The notes beneath the pieces were generated by a model that searched no databases, was not told the origin of the DNA, and saw nothing but the letters and a program-made list of their open reading frames with translations. The translations under genes were made by a program, and so were the position numbers. Shown piece by piece: positions 9,635-18,784 of a DNA stretch of 64,000 bases. Origin of the DNA: Pseudomonas sp. URIL14HWK12:I12 (lineage in GTDB: Bacteria; Pseudomonadota; Gammaproteobacteria; Pseudomonadales; Pseudomonadaceae). Within the stretch, counting starts at the first letter, position 1. Each line of letters starts with the position of its first letter. The stretch is taken from assembly GCF_003097135.1 (NCBI RefSeq), contig NZ_QEQL01000001.1, positions 62,001 through 126,000 of the forward strand, given 5' to 3'.

Positions 9635-10968
9635 GAGGCCACCTGATCGCGGCCTGCGGCCTTGGCCCGATACAGGGCCTGATCGGCGCGCTGCAGCAAC
9701 TGATCGAAGGCTTCCATAGCGGTTGAGTCAAGCTGCGCAATGCCAATGCTCAGGGTGACGTATGGGCCGACAGGGGAGGCGCCATGAGGGATTGCCAGCG
9801 CGGCTATGCTCTGGCGCAGGCGCTCGGCGGCCATACGCGCTTGCCCAGTATCGGTCGCAGGCAGAATGATCGCGAATTCTTCTCCACCCAGCCGTGCGCA
9901 TAGCTTACCTGGGCGGCAGAACAGTGTGCTCATCATCTCGGCGATCGACCTCAGGCACTCATCCCCTTCGCCGTGGCCATAGCGGTCATTGAACGCCTTG
10001 AAGTGGTCCACGTCGCACATCAGCACGGTAAGCGGCTGCCCGCTTCGCATCGCGCGGCGGTACTCGGTCTCTTTGATTTCATCGAACCACCGGCGGTTGG
10101 CAAGCCCAGTCAGCGGGTCATGGCGCGATAGCCTCTCCAGCCGGGCGTTGGCGGCTTTGAGCTCGGCCGTACGCTCATCGACCAAGGTGGCCAGCTGATC
10201 GCGGCTGCGCTCAAGCGCCAGCTCCGCTTCCCGCTGGCCTTCGAGGTAGGTGCCGAGGTTGCCTTGCAGCTGGTTGATGCCATCGCACAGCAGGTCGAGC
10301 TCATCATTGCGCGTGCCGAGGCGGTCCAGCCGTACCGGTGTGCCCAAATTGCGGGGGGTCAATTGGCCCAAGTGTCGAGCGATATGACGCACGTGCAACG
10401 TCACCAGGCGGTGGAACATGAGGGTGATCAGGCCCGCCAGGGCGACGGACTGGATCAACTGCGTAATGATGATGAACGCAAGCTCGCGCCACAGCCGCTG
10501 CCACAGCAACGCCGGGTCGCCTTCAAGCATGAGTGTCCCCACCTGCAAATGCGACTCGGGGTAAGGCATCACCTTCAGCGGCTGCTGTAACAGAGGCGCA
10601 GCACCCAACGTTGTGAAGCTTTCGCGCTGACGCACCAGCACCTCATCGCTGCGCCCGGGGCGGGTGATGCGCAGCACAACACGGCCTACGGGCGCCGCCT
10701 GCGCCACGTTATCCAGCTGTGCGGCAAGGCTCTCGTTGTCCAGCTCCCATACCGCCTTCGCCAATGGCCCCTCGAACACCTGGTCAACCAGCTCGAGTTC
10801 CGTGCGCATGACCTCGACGCCCGAATTCCAAGCAGACCAGGTGCGCAACCCGACCGTGGCCAAGGTGAAGGCCAGGCAAAAGCACAGGGTAGCCACGACC
10901 AAGCGGTGGGCCAACGGGCGCTCGCGGTCTCTGGACGCGTGGGTAGGATCATCGTGAGGTGCGGTCAA
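9631..10968 (-). CDS. Membrane-bound diguanylate cyclase with periplasmic sensor domain
   Basis: 445 residues: a membrane helix at about 24-45, a periplasmic domain of ~120 residues, a second helix at about 168-193, a HAMP-like linker, a short coiled coil, and a GGDEF domain from about 275. The active-site loop reads GGEEF at 361-365, a functional variant, with DPLTGLANRRWFD at the domain start. The product-inhibition site would be RxxD five residues before it, but the sequence is RPGK (352-355), so the Asp is missing and feedback by c-di-GMP is probably lost. The TTG start lies three bases after the stop of the upstream binding protein gene. Its place between two secreted binding proteins suggests that one or both present ligand to the periplasmic domain (inference). 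Confidence 0.88.
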   Translation of the reverse strand: MTAPHDDPTHASRDRERPLAHRLVVATLCFCLAFTLATVGLRTWSAWNSGVEVMRTELELVDQVFEGPLAKAVWELDNESLAAQLDNVAQAAPVGRVVLRITRPGRSDEVLVRQRESFTTLGAAPLLQQPLKVMPYPESHLQVGTLMLEGDPALLWQRLWRELAFIIITQLIQSVALAGLITLMFHRLVTLHVRHIARHLGQLTPRNLGTPVRLDRLGTRNDELDLLCDGINQLQGNLGTYLEGQREAELALERSRDQLATLVDERTAELKAANARLERLSRHDPLTGLANRRWFDEIKETEYRRAMRSGQPLTVLMCDVDHFKAFNDRYGHGEGDECLRSIAEMMSTLFCRPGKLCARLGGEEFAIILPATDTGQARMAAERLRQSIAALAIPHGASPVGPYVTLSIGIAQLDSTAMEAFDQLLQRADQALYRAKAAGRDQVAS

Positions 10969-10971
10969 GGT

Positions 10972-11727
10972 TCAGAACCACTTCTTTACAATGGCGTCAT
11001 AGGTGCCGTTCTGGTGCAGACGCTCCAGCGCCTGACGCAATTTTTCGACAGTTTGCACTGGCGTCCCTGGGCTGGCTGCCAAGCTGAAGGCGTCGTGGCC
11101 TAAGTCTGGAATCTCGAGTACGGGCATCAGCACCCGCTGAGGATCGTCGCCGGCCTGGCGCACCACCGAGTAGGCGTTGAGCTCATCGGAAATCCACAGG
11201 TCGACATGGCCGCGCTTGAGTTTTTCGTAGTTCAGGGCGTAGCGGGCGCTCGATTGCAGGTTCTGCCCGAGGGTAAAGCCATGGGCCTGCAGATACTGTT
11301 CCCCGGAATCTTGGTTCACTGTGGCTACCTGATGGGCGCGGCCCTCGGCCAGGTTGTGGAGTTTCACCGGTCGCTCGGTGTGGGCGTACAGATACCATCG
11401 CACCGAGACCAGGTTGCCGACCCATTGGAACAGGCGTTCGCGCTCGGGCGTGCGCGACATCGAGTAGATCAGCACGTTATCGACATGTTGAGCCAAGTCG
11501 TAGGCCCGAGCCCAAGGGAGCATTTCGAAGTAGCCATCCACTCCTGCCTCCTCAAGTGCAGCCTGTACCAGGTCGGTACACAAGCCTGTGATTTGACCAT
11601 TCTCGATCATGTTGTAGGGAGGCAACTCTTCGGTCACAACGTTCAACGGGCTGGCGCCGGCACCCAGCGCCGCCAGGCTCATCAAGCAGGCAAGGCTCAG
11701 GCGGCGCAACAAGCAAGGCACAAGCAT
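10972..11727 (-). CDS. Periplasmic solute-binding protein, SBP_bac_3 type (first copy)
   Basis: About 251 residues starting at ATG 11727 (a TTG one codon upstream is less likely). A signal peptide ends near GAGASPLN; the mature part opens NVVTEELPPYNM, the usual start of family-3 binding proteins. It shares LPWARAYDLA and SRTPERERLFQWVG with the third gene of the operon. It is the promoter-proximal gene of the three-gene unit, and the cyclase gene follows without a gap. No transport genes are present, so a sensory role is likelier than nutrient uptake. Ligand unknown. Confidence 0.82.
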   Translation of the reverse strand: MLVPCLLRRLSLACLMSLAALGAGASPLNVVTEELPPYNMIENGQITGLCTDLVQAALEEAGVDGYFEMLPWARAYDLAQHVDNVLIYSMSRTPERERLFQWVGNLVSVRWYLYAHTERPVKLHNLAEGRAHQVATVNQDSGEQYLQAHGFTLGQNLQSSARYALNYEKLKRGHVDLWISDELNAYSVVRQAGDDPQRVLMPVLEIPDLGHDAFSLAASPGTPVQTVEKLRQALERLHQNGTYDAIVKKWF

Positions 11728-12075
11728 CAAAGGGCGTACCGGAACGAAGGGTTGCGAAGGATGACACAGGGATTATCGGCCGGCCAGCGACGGGCTTTAG
11801 CGCCTTCAGAGCTGGTACTTCAGTCCCATCGATAAGGGGGCGGGATGGCGTGGAAGTCATACAACCGAGCGATGACCGAATATGTCGCCACAGCGCAAGA
11901 CCTTGTCGCACGGGGCTCGTTAAGCTGGGGCGCTTTCGTGTGGCCACTGCCCGTTATTCAAGGCCCACTCAGGCACATGTTCCACGCCCGCCTGGTCAAA
12001 TAAATCGCCAGCCGGCGGGAACCTATCCAGAAGCATCCATCAAAAAAACAAACCCCCTGGCGGAGTAATTCATCG
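11728..12075. other. Intergenic region upstream of gdhB and the cyclase operon
   Basis: 348 bp between divergent units. It holds no ORF with convincing coding character. An A-rich patch lies at 12041-12053 just before the gdhB ribosome-binding site (GGAG about ten bases before the ATG). I could not pick out a confident promoter or operator. Confidence 0.4.
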
Positions 12076-15000
12076 ATGGCGTTCTTCACCGCGGCCAGCA
12101 AAGCCGACTTCCAGCATCAACTGAGAGCGGTCCTGGCGCAGCATGTCGGCGACACGGCCTTGCCACAACTGGCTCTGTTCGCCGAACAGTTCTTCGGCAT
12201 CATTCCCCTCGACGAACTCACCCAGCGTCGCCTCTCGGACCTGGCCGGCTGTACGCTTTCAGCGTGGCGCCTGCTACAGCGTTTCGACCCGGCCGACCCG
12301 CAGGTCCGAGTCTACAACCCCGATTATGAGCGCCACGGCTGGCAGTCCACCCACAGTGTGGTCGAAGTGCTGCACAGCGACCTGCCGTTTCTGGTCGATT
12401 CGGTGCGCACCGAACTCAACCGCCGGGGCTATAGCATCCACACGCTGCAGACTACCGTGCTGTCGACCCGCCGCAATGCCGCCGGCGAGCTGCTGGAGGT
12501 GCTGCCCAAAGGGGAAGCCGGCGAAGGCATCGCCCATGAGTCGTTGATGTATCTGGAAATTGACCGCTGCGCGACTGCTGCGCAGATGGCCACATTGGTC
12601 AATGAGCTGCTGAGTGTGCTGGGAGAAGTGCGCGCCGCCGTCGAAGACTTCGAGCCAATGAAGGCGAAAGCCCACGAACTGATGGCGGTGGTTGATGCCA
12701 CGCCGTTCGCCCGCGTCTCCGAGCAGGAGCGCGCAGAGGTCAAGGAATACCTGCAGTGGTTGCTCGACAACCATTTCACCTTCCTGGGCTACGAAGAATT
12801 CGTGGTGCACGCCGACGAACACGGCGGCCAGATGGTGTATGACGAAAGCGCTTTTCTGGGCCTGACTCGCCTGCTGCGCGCCGGGCTGTCAGCCGACGAT
12901 CTGCGTATCGAAGACTACGCGGTCGCCTACTTGCAGGAGCCAACCCTGCTATCGTTCGCCAAAGCCGCTGCGCCTAGTCGAGTGCACCGCCCGGCGTACC
13001 CCGACTATGTATCCATCCGCCAGCTCGACGAGCAAGGCAAGGTGGTGCGCGAATGCCGCTTCATGGGCTTGTATACCTCTTCGGTTTACGCCCAGAGCGT
13101 GCATCAGATCCCCTACATCCGCAGCAAGGTCGCTGAAATCGAACGCCGCTCCGGCTTCGACGCCAAAGCTCACTTGGGCAAAGAACTGGCCCAGGCACTG
13201 GAAGTGCTGCCGCGTGACGACCTGTTCCAGACCCCGGTCGACGAGCTGTTCACCACGGTCATGGCCATCGTGCAGATCCAGGAGCGCAACAAGATTCGCG
13301 TGTTCCTGCGCAAGGACCCCTACGGCCGCTTCTGCTACTGCCTGGCCTATGTACCGCGCGAAGTGTATTCCACCGAAGTGCGGCAAAAGATCCAGCAGGT
13401 GCTGATGGAGCGCCTGAAAGCCAGCGATTGCGAGTTCTGGACGTTCTTCTCCGAGTCGGTGCTGGCACGCGTGCAGCTGATTCTGCGCGTAGACCCACAG
13501 GTGCGCCTGGAAATCGACCCCGCGCAACTGGAACGCGAGGTAGTGCAGGCCTGCCGCTCCTGGCAGGACGACTACCAGGCACTGGCCGTAGAAAATTTCG
13601 GCGAGGCGCAAGGCACCCACTTGCTGGCCGACTTCCCCAAAGGTTTCCCCGCAGGTTATCGCGAGCGCTTCGCGCCGCACTCGGCGGTCGTAGACCTTCA
13701 GCACCTGCTCAACTTGAGCGAGCAGCGCCCGCTGGTAATGAGCTTCTACCAACCGCTGGCACAGACCGGCCAGCACTTGCTGCACTGCAAGCTCTATCAC
13801 GCCGATGCGCCGCTGGCACTTTCCGATGTGCTGCCGATCCTGGAAAACCTCGGCCTGCGCGTGCTGGGTGAGTTCCCGTACCGGCTGCACCATAAGAACG
13901 GCCGCGAGTACTGGATTCACGACTTCGCCTTTACCTGCGCCGACAGCCGAGAGCTCGACCTGCAGCAGCTCAACGACACCCTCCAGGATGCCTTCGTGCA
14001 CATCGTGCGCGGCGACGCCGAAAACGATGCCTTCAACCGCCTCGTGCTCACTGCTGGCCTTCCATGGCGCGACGTGGCGCTGTTGCGCGCCTATGCTCGC
14101 TACCTCAAGCAGATCCGCCTGGGCTTCGACCTGGGGTACATCGCCGCCGCGCTGAATAACCACACCGACATCGCCCGGGAACTGACCCGCCTGTTCAAGA
14201 CGCGCTTCTACCTGGCGCGCAAACTGTCTGCCGACGATCTGGAAGACAAGCAGCAGCGTCTGGAGCAGGCGATCCTGACGGCGCTGGACGACGTTCAGGT
14301 GCTTAACGAAGACCGGATCCTGCGCCGCTACCTGGACCTGATCAAGGCCACCCAGCGCACCAACTTCTACCAAACCGACGCAAGCGGCCAGAACAAGAGC
14401 TACTTCAGCTTCAAATTCAACCCCCGTGCCATTCCCGAGCTGCCCAAGCCAGTGCCCAAGTTCGAGATATTCGTCTACTCACCACGGGTAGAGGGGGTGC
14501 ACCTGCGCTTTGGCAATGTCGCCCGGGGTGGGCTGCGCTGGTCGGACCGCGAGGAAGACTTCCGCACCGAGGTGCTGGGCCTGGTCAAGGCGCAGCAGGT
14601 GAAGAACTCGGTCATCGTGCCGGTGGGCGCCAAGGGCGGTTTCGTACCGCGCCGGCTGCCAACGGGGGGCAGCCGTGACGAGGTGCAGGCTGAGGCCATC
14701 GCTTGCTACCGCACTTTCATCAGCGGTTTGCTCGACATCACAGACAACCTGAAGGAAGGTGAAGTGGTGCCGCCGGCAAACGTCGTGCGCCACGATGCCG
14801 ATGACCCGTATCTGGTGGTCGCTGCCGACAAAGGCACCGCGACCTTCTCCGACATCGCCAACGGCATCGCCCTCGAATACGGCTTCTGGCTGGGCGACGC
14901 CTTTGCTTCCGGTGGCTCTGCCGGCTACGACCACAAAGGCATGGGTATCACCGCCCGCGGCGCGTGGGTCGGCGTACAGCGGCACTTCCGCGAACGCGGC

Positions 15001-16941
15001 ATCGATGTGCAGAAAGACAGCATCAGTGTGGTCGGTGTGGGCGACATGGCGGGCGATGTGTTCGGCAACGGGCTGTTGATGTCCGATAAGCTGCAACTGG
15101 TGGCTGCATTCAACCACCTGCACATTTTCATTGACCCTAACCCGGAACCGGCTGCGAGTTTCGCGGAGCGTCAGCGACTGTTCAATCTGCCCCGGTCGTC
15201 ATGGTCCGACTACGACAGCCGGTTGATCTCCGAAGGTGGCGGGATTTTCCTGCGCAGCGCCAAGAGCATCGCCATCAGCCCGGCGATGAAGGCTCGTTTC
15301 GACATCCAGGCAGATCGCCTGACGCCCACCGAGCTGCTCAATGCGTTGCTTAAAGCGCCGGTCGACCTGCTCTGGAACGGTGGCATCGGGACCTACGTCA
15401 AGGCGAGCGAAGAAAGCCATGCCGATGTAGGCGACAAGGCTAACGACGCTCTGCGGGTCAATGGCGACGAGCTGCGCTGCAAAGTGGTAGGCGAGGGCGG
15501 CAACCTGGGGATGACTCAGCTCGGTCGGGTGGAATTCGGCCTCAACGGTGGCGCTACCAACACCGACTTCATCGACAATGCCGGGGGCGTTGACTGCTCC
15601 GACCACGAAGTGAACATCAAGATTCTGCTCAACGAGGCCGTCGCCGCAGGCGACATGACCGAGAAGCAGCGTAACCAGTTGCTGGGCAGCATGACCGACG
15701 AAGTCGCTCACCTGGTGCTGGGCAACAACTACAAGCAGACCCAGGCGCTCTCCCTGGCAGTGCGCCGTGCTCACGAGGGCCTGGCCGAGTACCGCCGGTT
15801 GATGATCGACCTTGAAGGGCGCGGCAAGCTTGACCGTGCGATCGAGTTCCTGCCCAGCGAGGAGGCGCTGTCCGAGCGCCTGGCCGCCGGGCAGGGCCTG
15901 ACCAGGGCCGAGCTGTGCGTGTTGATCTCCTACGCCAAGATCGATCTCAAGGAAAGCCTGCTGGCCTCGGCGGTGCCCGATGACGATTACCTGGCACGCG
16001 ACATGGAAACCGCGTTCCCGCCGAGCCTGGCCGCGCCGTATCGCGAAGCGATGCGTCGTCATCGCCTGAAGCGCGAAATCGTCAGTACCCAGATTGCGAA
16101 CGATCTGGTCAACAATATGGGCATTACCTTCGTACAGCGGCTGAAGGAGTCGACCGGGATGACGGCGGCCGATGTGGCCGGTGCCTACGTGGTGGTGCGG
16201 GACATCTTCCACTTGCCGCACTGGTTCCGCCAGATCGAGGCGCTGGACTACCAGGTACCGGCAGAGGTGCAGCTCAGGCTGATGGAGGAGCTCATGCGCC
16301 TGGGCCGCCGTGCCACCCGCTGGTTCTTGCGCAACCGCCGTACCGACCAGAACCCCGCGCGTGACGTGGCTCACTTCGGCCCCCACCTGGCGTCGCTTGG
16401 GCTCAAACTCAATGAGTTGCTCGAAGGCCCAACCCGCGAACTGTGGGAGAGCCGTTACACCGCGTATGTCGAAGCCGGTGTGCCGGAGTTGCTGGCGCGC
16501 ATGGTCGCAGGCACGAGCCACCTGTACACGCTGCTGCCGATCATTGAAGCGTCGGACGTTACCGGCCAGGAAGCTGCGCAGGTGGCCAAGGCCTATTTCG
16601 CCATGGGCAGCGCATTGGACCTGAACTGGTACCTGGCGCAGATCAGCGGCCTGCCAGTGAAAACCAACTGGCAAGCCCTTGCCCGTGAGGCGTTCCGCGA
16701 TGACCTGGACCTGCAACAGCGCGCGATCACCATTGCTGCCCTGCAGATGCCGGATGCCCCGGAGCAGACCGACGAGCGCGTGGCTCTGTGGCTCGACCAG
16801 CACCGCCTGCACGTTGAACGCTGGCGCGCCATGCTCGACGACATTCGCGCTGCCACCGGCACGGACTACGCAATGTATGCCGTGGCTAACCGGGAGTTGG
16901 CCGACCTGGCCCTGAGCCCTGCGGTGATGCCAGCCGGCTGA
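12076..16941 (+). CDS. gdhB: NAD-specific glutamate dehydrogenase, large (180 kDa) type
   Basis: 1,621 residues, the size of the GDH180 class found in Pseudomonas and Streptomyces. The catalytic dehydrogenase core is in the C-terminal half: GNVARGGLRWSDREEDFRTE near residue 815, the lysine-containing VPVGAKGGF near 850, and the nucleotide-binding part with VVGVGDMAGDVFGNGLL near 980. The long N-terminal half is regulatory (ACT-like segments). The enzyme oxidises glutamate to 2-oxoglutarate and ammonia with NAD+, serving growth on amino acids such as arginine. It is monocistronic; an 8-bp inverted repeat (16958-16965 with 16984-16991) follows the stop but lacks a T-run. I see no break or frameshift. 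Confidence 0.95.
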   Translation: MAFFTAASKADFQHQLRAVLAQHVGDTALPQLALFAEQFFGIIPLDELTQRRLSDLAGCTLSAWRLLQRFDPADPQVRVYNPDYERHGWQSTHSVVEVLHSDLPFLVDSVRTELNRRGYSIHTLQTTVLSTRRNAAGELLEVLPKGEAGEGIAHESLMYLEIDRCATAAQMATLVNELLSVLGEVRAAVEDFEPMKAKAHELMAVVDATPFARVSEQERAEVKEYLQWLLDNHFTFLGYEEFVVHADEHGGQMVYDESAFLGLTRLLRAGLSADDLRIEDYAVAYLQEPTLLSFAKAAAPSRVHRPAYPDYVSIRQLDEQGKVVRECRFMGLYTSSVYAQSVHQIPYIRSKVAEIERRSGFDAKAHLGKELAQALEVLPRDDLFQTPVDELFTTVMAIVQIQERNKIRVFLRKDPYGRFCYCLAYVPREVYSTEVRQKIQQVLMERLKASDCEFWTFFSESVLARVQLILRVDPQVRLEIDPAQLEREVVQACRSWQDDYQALAVENFGEAQGTHLLADFPKGFPAGYRERFAPHSAVVDLQHLLNLSEQRPLVMSFYQPLAQTGQHLLHCKLYHADAPLALSDVLPILENLGLRVLGEFPYRLHHKNGREYWIHDFAFTCADSRELDLQQLNDTLQDAFVHIVRGDAENDAFNRLVLTAGLPWRDVALLRAYARYLKQIRLGFDLGYIAAALNNHTDIARELTRLFKTRFYLARKLSADDLEDKQQRLEQAILTALDDVQVLNEDRILRRYLDLIKATQRTNFYQTDASGQNKSYFSFKFNPRAIPELPKPVPKFEIFVYSPRVEGVHLRFGNVARGGLRWSDREEDFRTEVLGLVKAQQVKNSVIVPVGAKGGFVPRRLPTGGSRDEVQAEAIACYRTFISGLLDITDNLKEGEVVPPANVVRHDADDPYLVVAADKGTATFSDIANGIALEYGFWLGDAFASGGSAGYDHKGMGITARGAWVGVQRHFRERGIDVQKDSISVVGVGDMAGDVFGNGLLMSDKLQLVAAFNHLHIFIDPNPEPAASFAERQRLFNLPRSSWSDYDSRLISEGGGIFLRSAKSIAISPAMKARFDIQADRLTPTELLNALLKAPVDLLWNGGIGTYVKASEESHADVGDKANDALRVNGDELRCKVVGEGGNLGMTQLGRVEFGLNGGATNTDFIDNAGGVDCSDHEVNIKILLNEAVAAGDMTEKQRNQLLGSMTDEVAHLVLGNNYKQTQALSLAVRRAHEGLAEYRRLMIDLEGRGKLDRAIEFLPSEEALSERLAAGQGLTRAELCVLISYAKIDLKESLLASAVPDDDYLARDMETAFPPSLAAPYREAMRRHRLKREIVSTQIANDLVNNMGITFVQRLKESTGMTAADVAGAYVVVRDIFHLPHWFRQIEALDYQVPAEVQLRLMEELMRLGRRATRWFLRNRRTDQNPARDVAHFGPHLASLGLKLNELLEGPTRELWESRYTAYVEAGVPELLARMVAGTSHLYTLLPIIEASDVTGQEAAQVAKAYFAMGSALDLNWYLAQISGLPVKTNWQALAREAFRDDLDLQQRAITIAALQMPDAPEQTDERVALWLDQHRLHVERWRAMLDDIRAATGTDYAMYAVANRELADLALSPAVMPAG

Positions 16942-17109
16942 ACCCTGCGGTGTTATCCCACCGTGTGGCGCTGAGTTGCTCCGCACGGTGGCTATAGTCG
17001 CAGCACGCCGGCCTCCCACTGTCTATTTCAAGCCGATGGCTAGGAGTATTCAGTGGGAGGGCGGCTTGCCGCGCGACACGCCATGGCAATGCCCGCCTTT
17101 GAGCCACCC

Positions 17110-17871
17110 TTACACGCGCCCTGCGACGCGCACCGCCTGTGGCCGCGGCTTACGCTGGCGCTGCCAGGCCAGCCCCACGCCAACGGCAAGTATCGCGGCC
17201 AGCACCGCTGAGCTGCCTACCGTGCCCAAATCCAAGCCACCCTGAGCCAGAGGCTTGGTCAGAACATCACCCAACGTTGCGCCGAACGGCCGTGTCAACA
17301 CGAAAGCCGCCCAAAACAGCAGCACCGGGCTGACGCGGGTACGCAGGTGCAGAATCACGATCACACCCAGCGCAGCCGCAATCAGCGCTGCCCCGCCCGC
17401 GAAGCCCAGCCCTGAGTCGTCAGCAAGAAAATCCCCGAGCGCGGTGCCCAGGGTGTTGGACACCAGAATCGCCAGCCAGTAGAACAATTGGCCCTGAAAG
17501 GTGCGCACTCGCTCCACCGACAGCGACCCCTCCGCGAGGTACCACAGCACCAGCACGGTTCCCAGCAGGCCGATCAAGACGGCCGAGCCTGTGGCATAGC
17601 CCAGCCCGAGGCTGCGGTCCATGAAGTCCGACAGGGTAGTGCCGGCGGTGCTCGTCGACAGGATCACCAGCCAGTACAACGCAGGGTGGTAACGGCGGCT
17701 GGCCAATTGGCCGGTGAGGGTGGTGACAAATACGCTGAGCAGAATGATCGAGCTGGCAGCGTAACCCAGGGCAAGGGTCATCGACAGAAGGTCCCCGGCG
17801 GTTTCACCCAGGGTGGTGGCACAGATTTTCATGACCCAGAAGGCCAAGGTGATGCGAGGCAGATTGTTCAT
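17110..17871 (-). CDS. DUF347-repeat membrane protein (COG4705 type)
   Basis: 253 residues from ATG 17871, nearly all hydrophobic, with about eight membrane helices. Four internal repeats are visible, each with a T/S-x-G/S-x-x-x-D pattern: TLGETAGD, TTLSDFMD, LGTALGDF and FGATLGDV. This is the DUF347 repeat, whose biochemical role is unknown to me. An earlier start at 17931 is possible but adds a polar stretch that does not look like family sequence. It lies 102 bp downstream of an OmpR-type regulator on the same strand and may be its target or co-transcribed partner. Confidence 0.78.
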   Translation of the reverse strand: MNNLPRITLAFWVMKICATTLGETAGDLLSMTLALGYAASSIILLSVFVTTLTGQLASRRYHPALYWLVILSTSTAGTTLSDFMDRSLGLGYATGSAVLIGLLGTVLVLWYLAEGSLSVERVRTFQGQLFYWLAILVSNTLGTALGDFLADDSGLGFAGGAALIAAALGVIVILHLRTRVSPVLLFWAAFVLTRPFGATLGDVLTKPLAQGGLDLGTVGSSAVLAAILAVGVGLAWQRQRKPRPQAVRVAGRV

Positions 17872-17973
17872 GATCAAGGGCTCGGGAAGGCAATGCCCGC
17901 ATGGATTGGCGGGATAGCACAAAGCCTGCATCAGCCCTGGTGTGGGGTTCGTTGGCCGGATGTGAAAACCGGG

Positions 17974-18645
17974 TCAGAGCACCATGAGCTTGTAACCCAG
18001 CCCGTGGATGGTATGCAGGAGCGGGGCTTCGAACGGTTTGTCCAGCTCCCGGCGCAACATGTGAATGTTGCTCTTGAGAATGTCACTGCCGGGCACATTG
18101 CGCCCCCACACGGCTTCCTCCAGCTCGCGCTTGCGTACCACTGCCGGGCTCTTGCGCATTAACACCTCGAGCAGGCGAAGGCCGGTCGGTGTCAACCTTA
18201 CCGGCTCGCCGCCACGGGTCACCTCCAGGGTATCGAGGTCGTAGCGCAAATCGCCCACTTGCAGCACTTGCGGGTTGCTGCCCCGCCGGCGGGCCACGAT
18301 CGACTCCAGGCGCGCCAGTACTTCGGCAAGGGCAAAAGGCTTGACCACGTAGTCGTCGGCGCCGGCGTCGAAGCCGGTGAGCCGGTCGTGGAGCTCGTCA
18401 CGGGCGGTGAGCATGATGATCGCGGTGGTGGAACGGGCGTGTTCTCGCAAGCTACGGCAGATGTGATAGCCGTCTACACCCGGCAGCATCACGTCGAGAA
18501 TGATCGCATCGAAAGGCTTGGAGGCTGCCAGGTGCAGGCCGGTCAGCCCGTCGAGCGCGCCTTCGACTTCGTGGCCTTTGAGTTTGAAGAAATCGACAAT
18601 GTTGTCGTGGATATCACGGTTGTCTTCGACGATCAGAATGTTCAT
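17974..18645 (-). CDS. OmpR/PhoB-family response regulator
   Basis: 223 residues from ATG 18645 (upstream starts would add a tail before the receiver). Receiver domain at 1-118: acidic D8, phospho-acceptor D51 in ILDVMLP, T in IIMLTARDE, K in VVKPF. The C-terminal winged-helix domain runs from about 130 to 223 and ends with the typical GLGYKLM. It should bind DNA when phosphorylated. No sensor kinase is encoded beside it, which is unusual for this family; the hybrid kinase at 19610 is on the other strand and has its own receiver. Downstream is the DUF347 membrane protein. Target genes are unknown. Confidence 0.9.
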   Translation of the reverse strand: MNILIVEDNRDIHDNIVDFFKLKGHEVEGALDGLTGLHLAASKPFDAIILDVMLPGVDGYHICRSLREHARSTTAIIMLTARDELHDRLTGFDAGADDYVVKPFALAEVLARLESIVARRRGSNPQVLQVGDLRYDLDTLEVTRGGEPVRLTPTGLRLLEVLMRKSPAVVRKRELEEAVWGRNVPGSDILKSNIHMLRRELDKPFEAPLLHTIHGLGYKLMVL

Positions 18646-18784
18646 GCAAGGCCATGGTGGAGGCTGTAGACGCGCGCAGGCTAAGGGGCATGCCGTCACG
18701 TCACGGTCAATCATTGGTCAAAATTCCGTGATAGAGGTGCTGATCGTACAAGTGCCTGGCGTTGCTATATGATGGCGGCCATCT

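Noticed and set aside
12949..14373. 474-residue minus-strand ORF inside gdhB
   Set aside because: Antisense shadow of a highly conserved gene in GC-rich DNA; composition rich in Val, Gln and His, with no motif.
15199..17019. 606-residue minus-strand ORF over the end of gdhB
   Set aside because: Antisense shadow; overlaps catalytic sequence of gdhB and has no recognisable domain.
17045..17085. REP-like element after gdhB (GTGGGAGGGCGGCTTGCCGC)
   Set aside because: It resembles P. putida REP sequences only loosely, and no second copy was found in the window.
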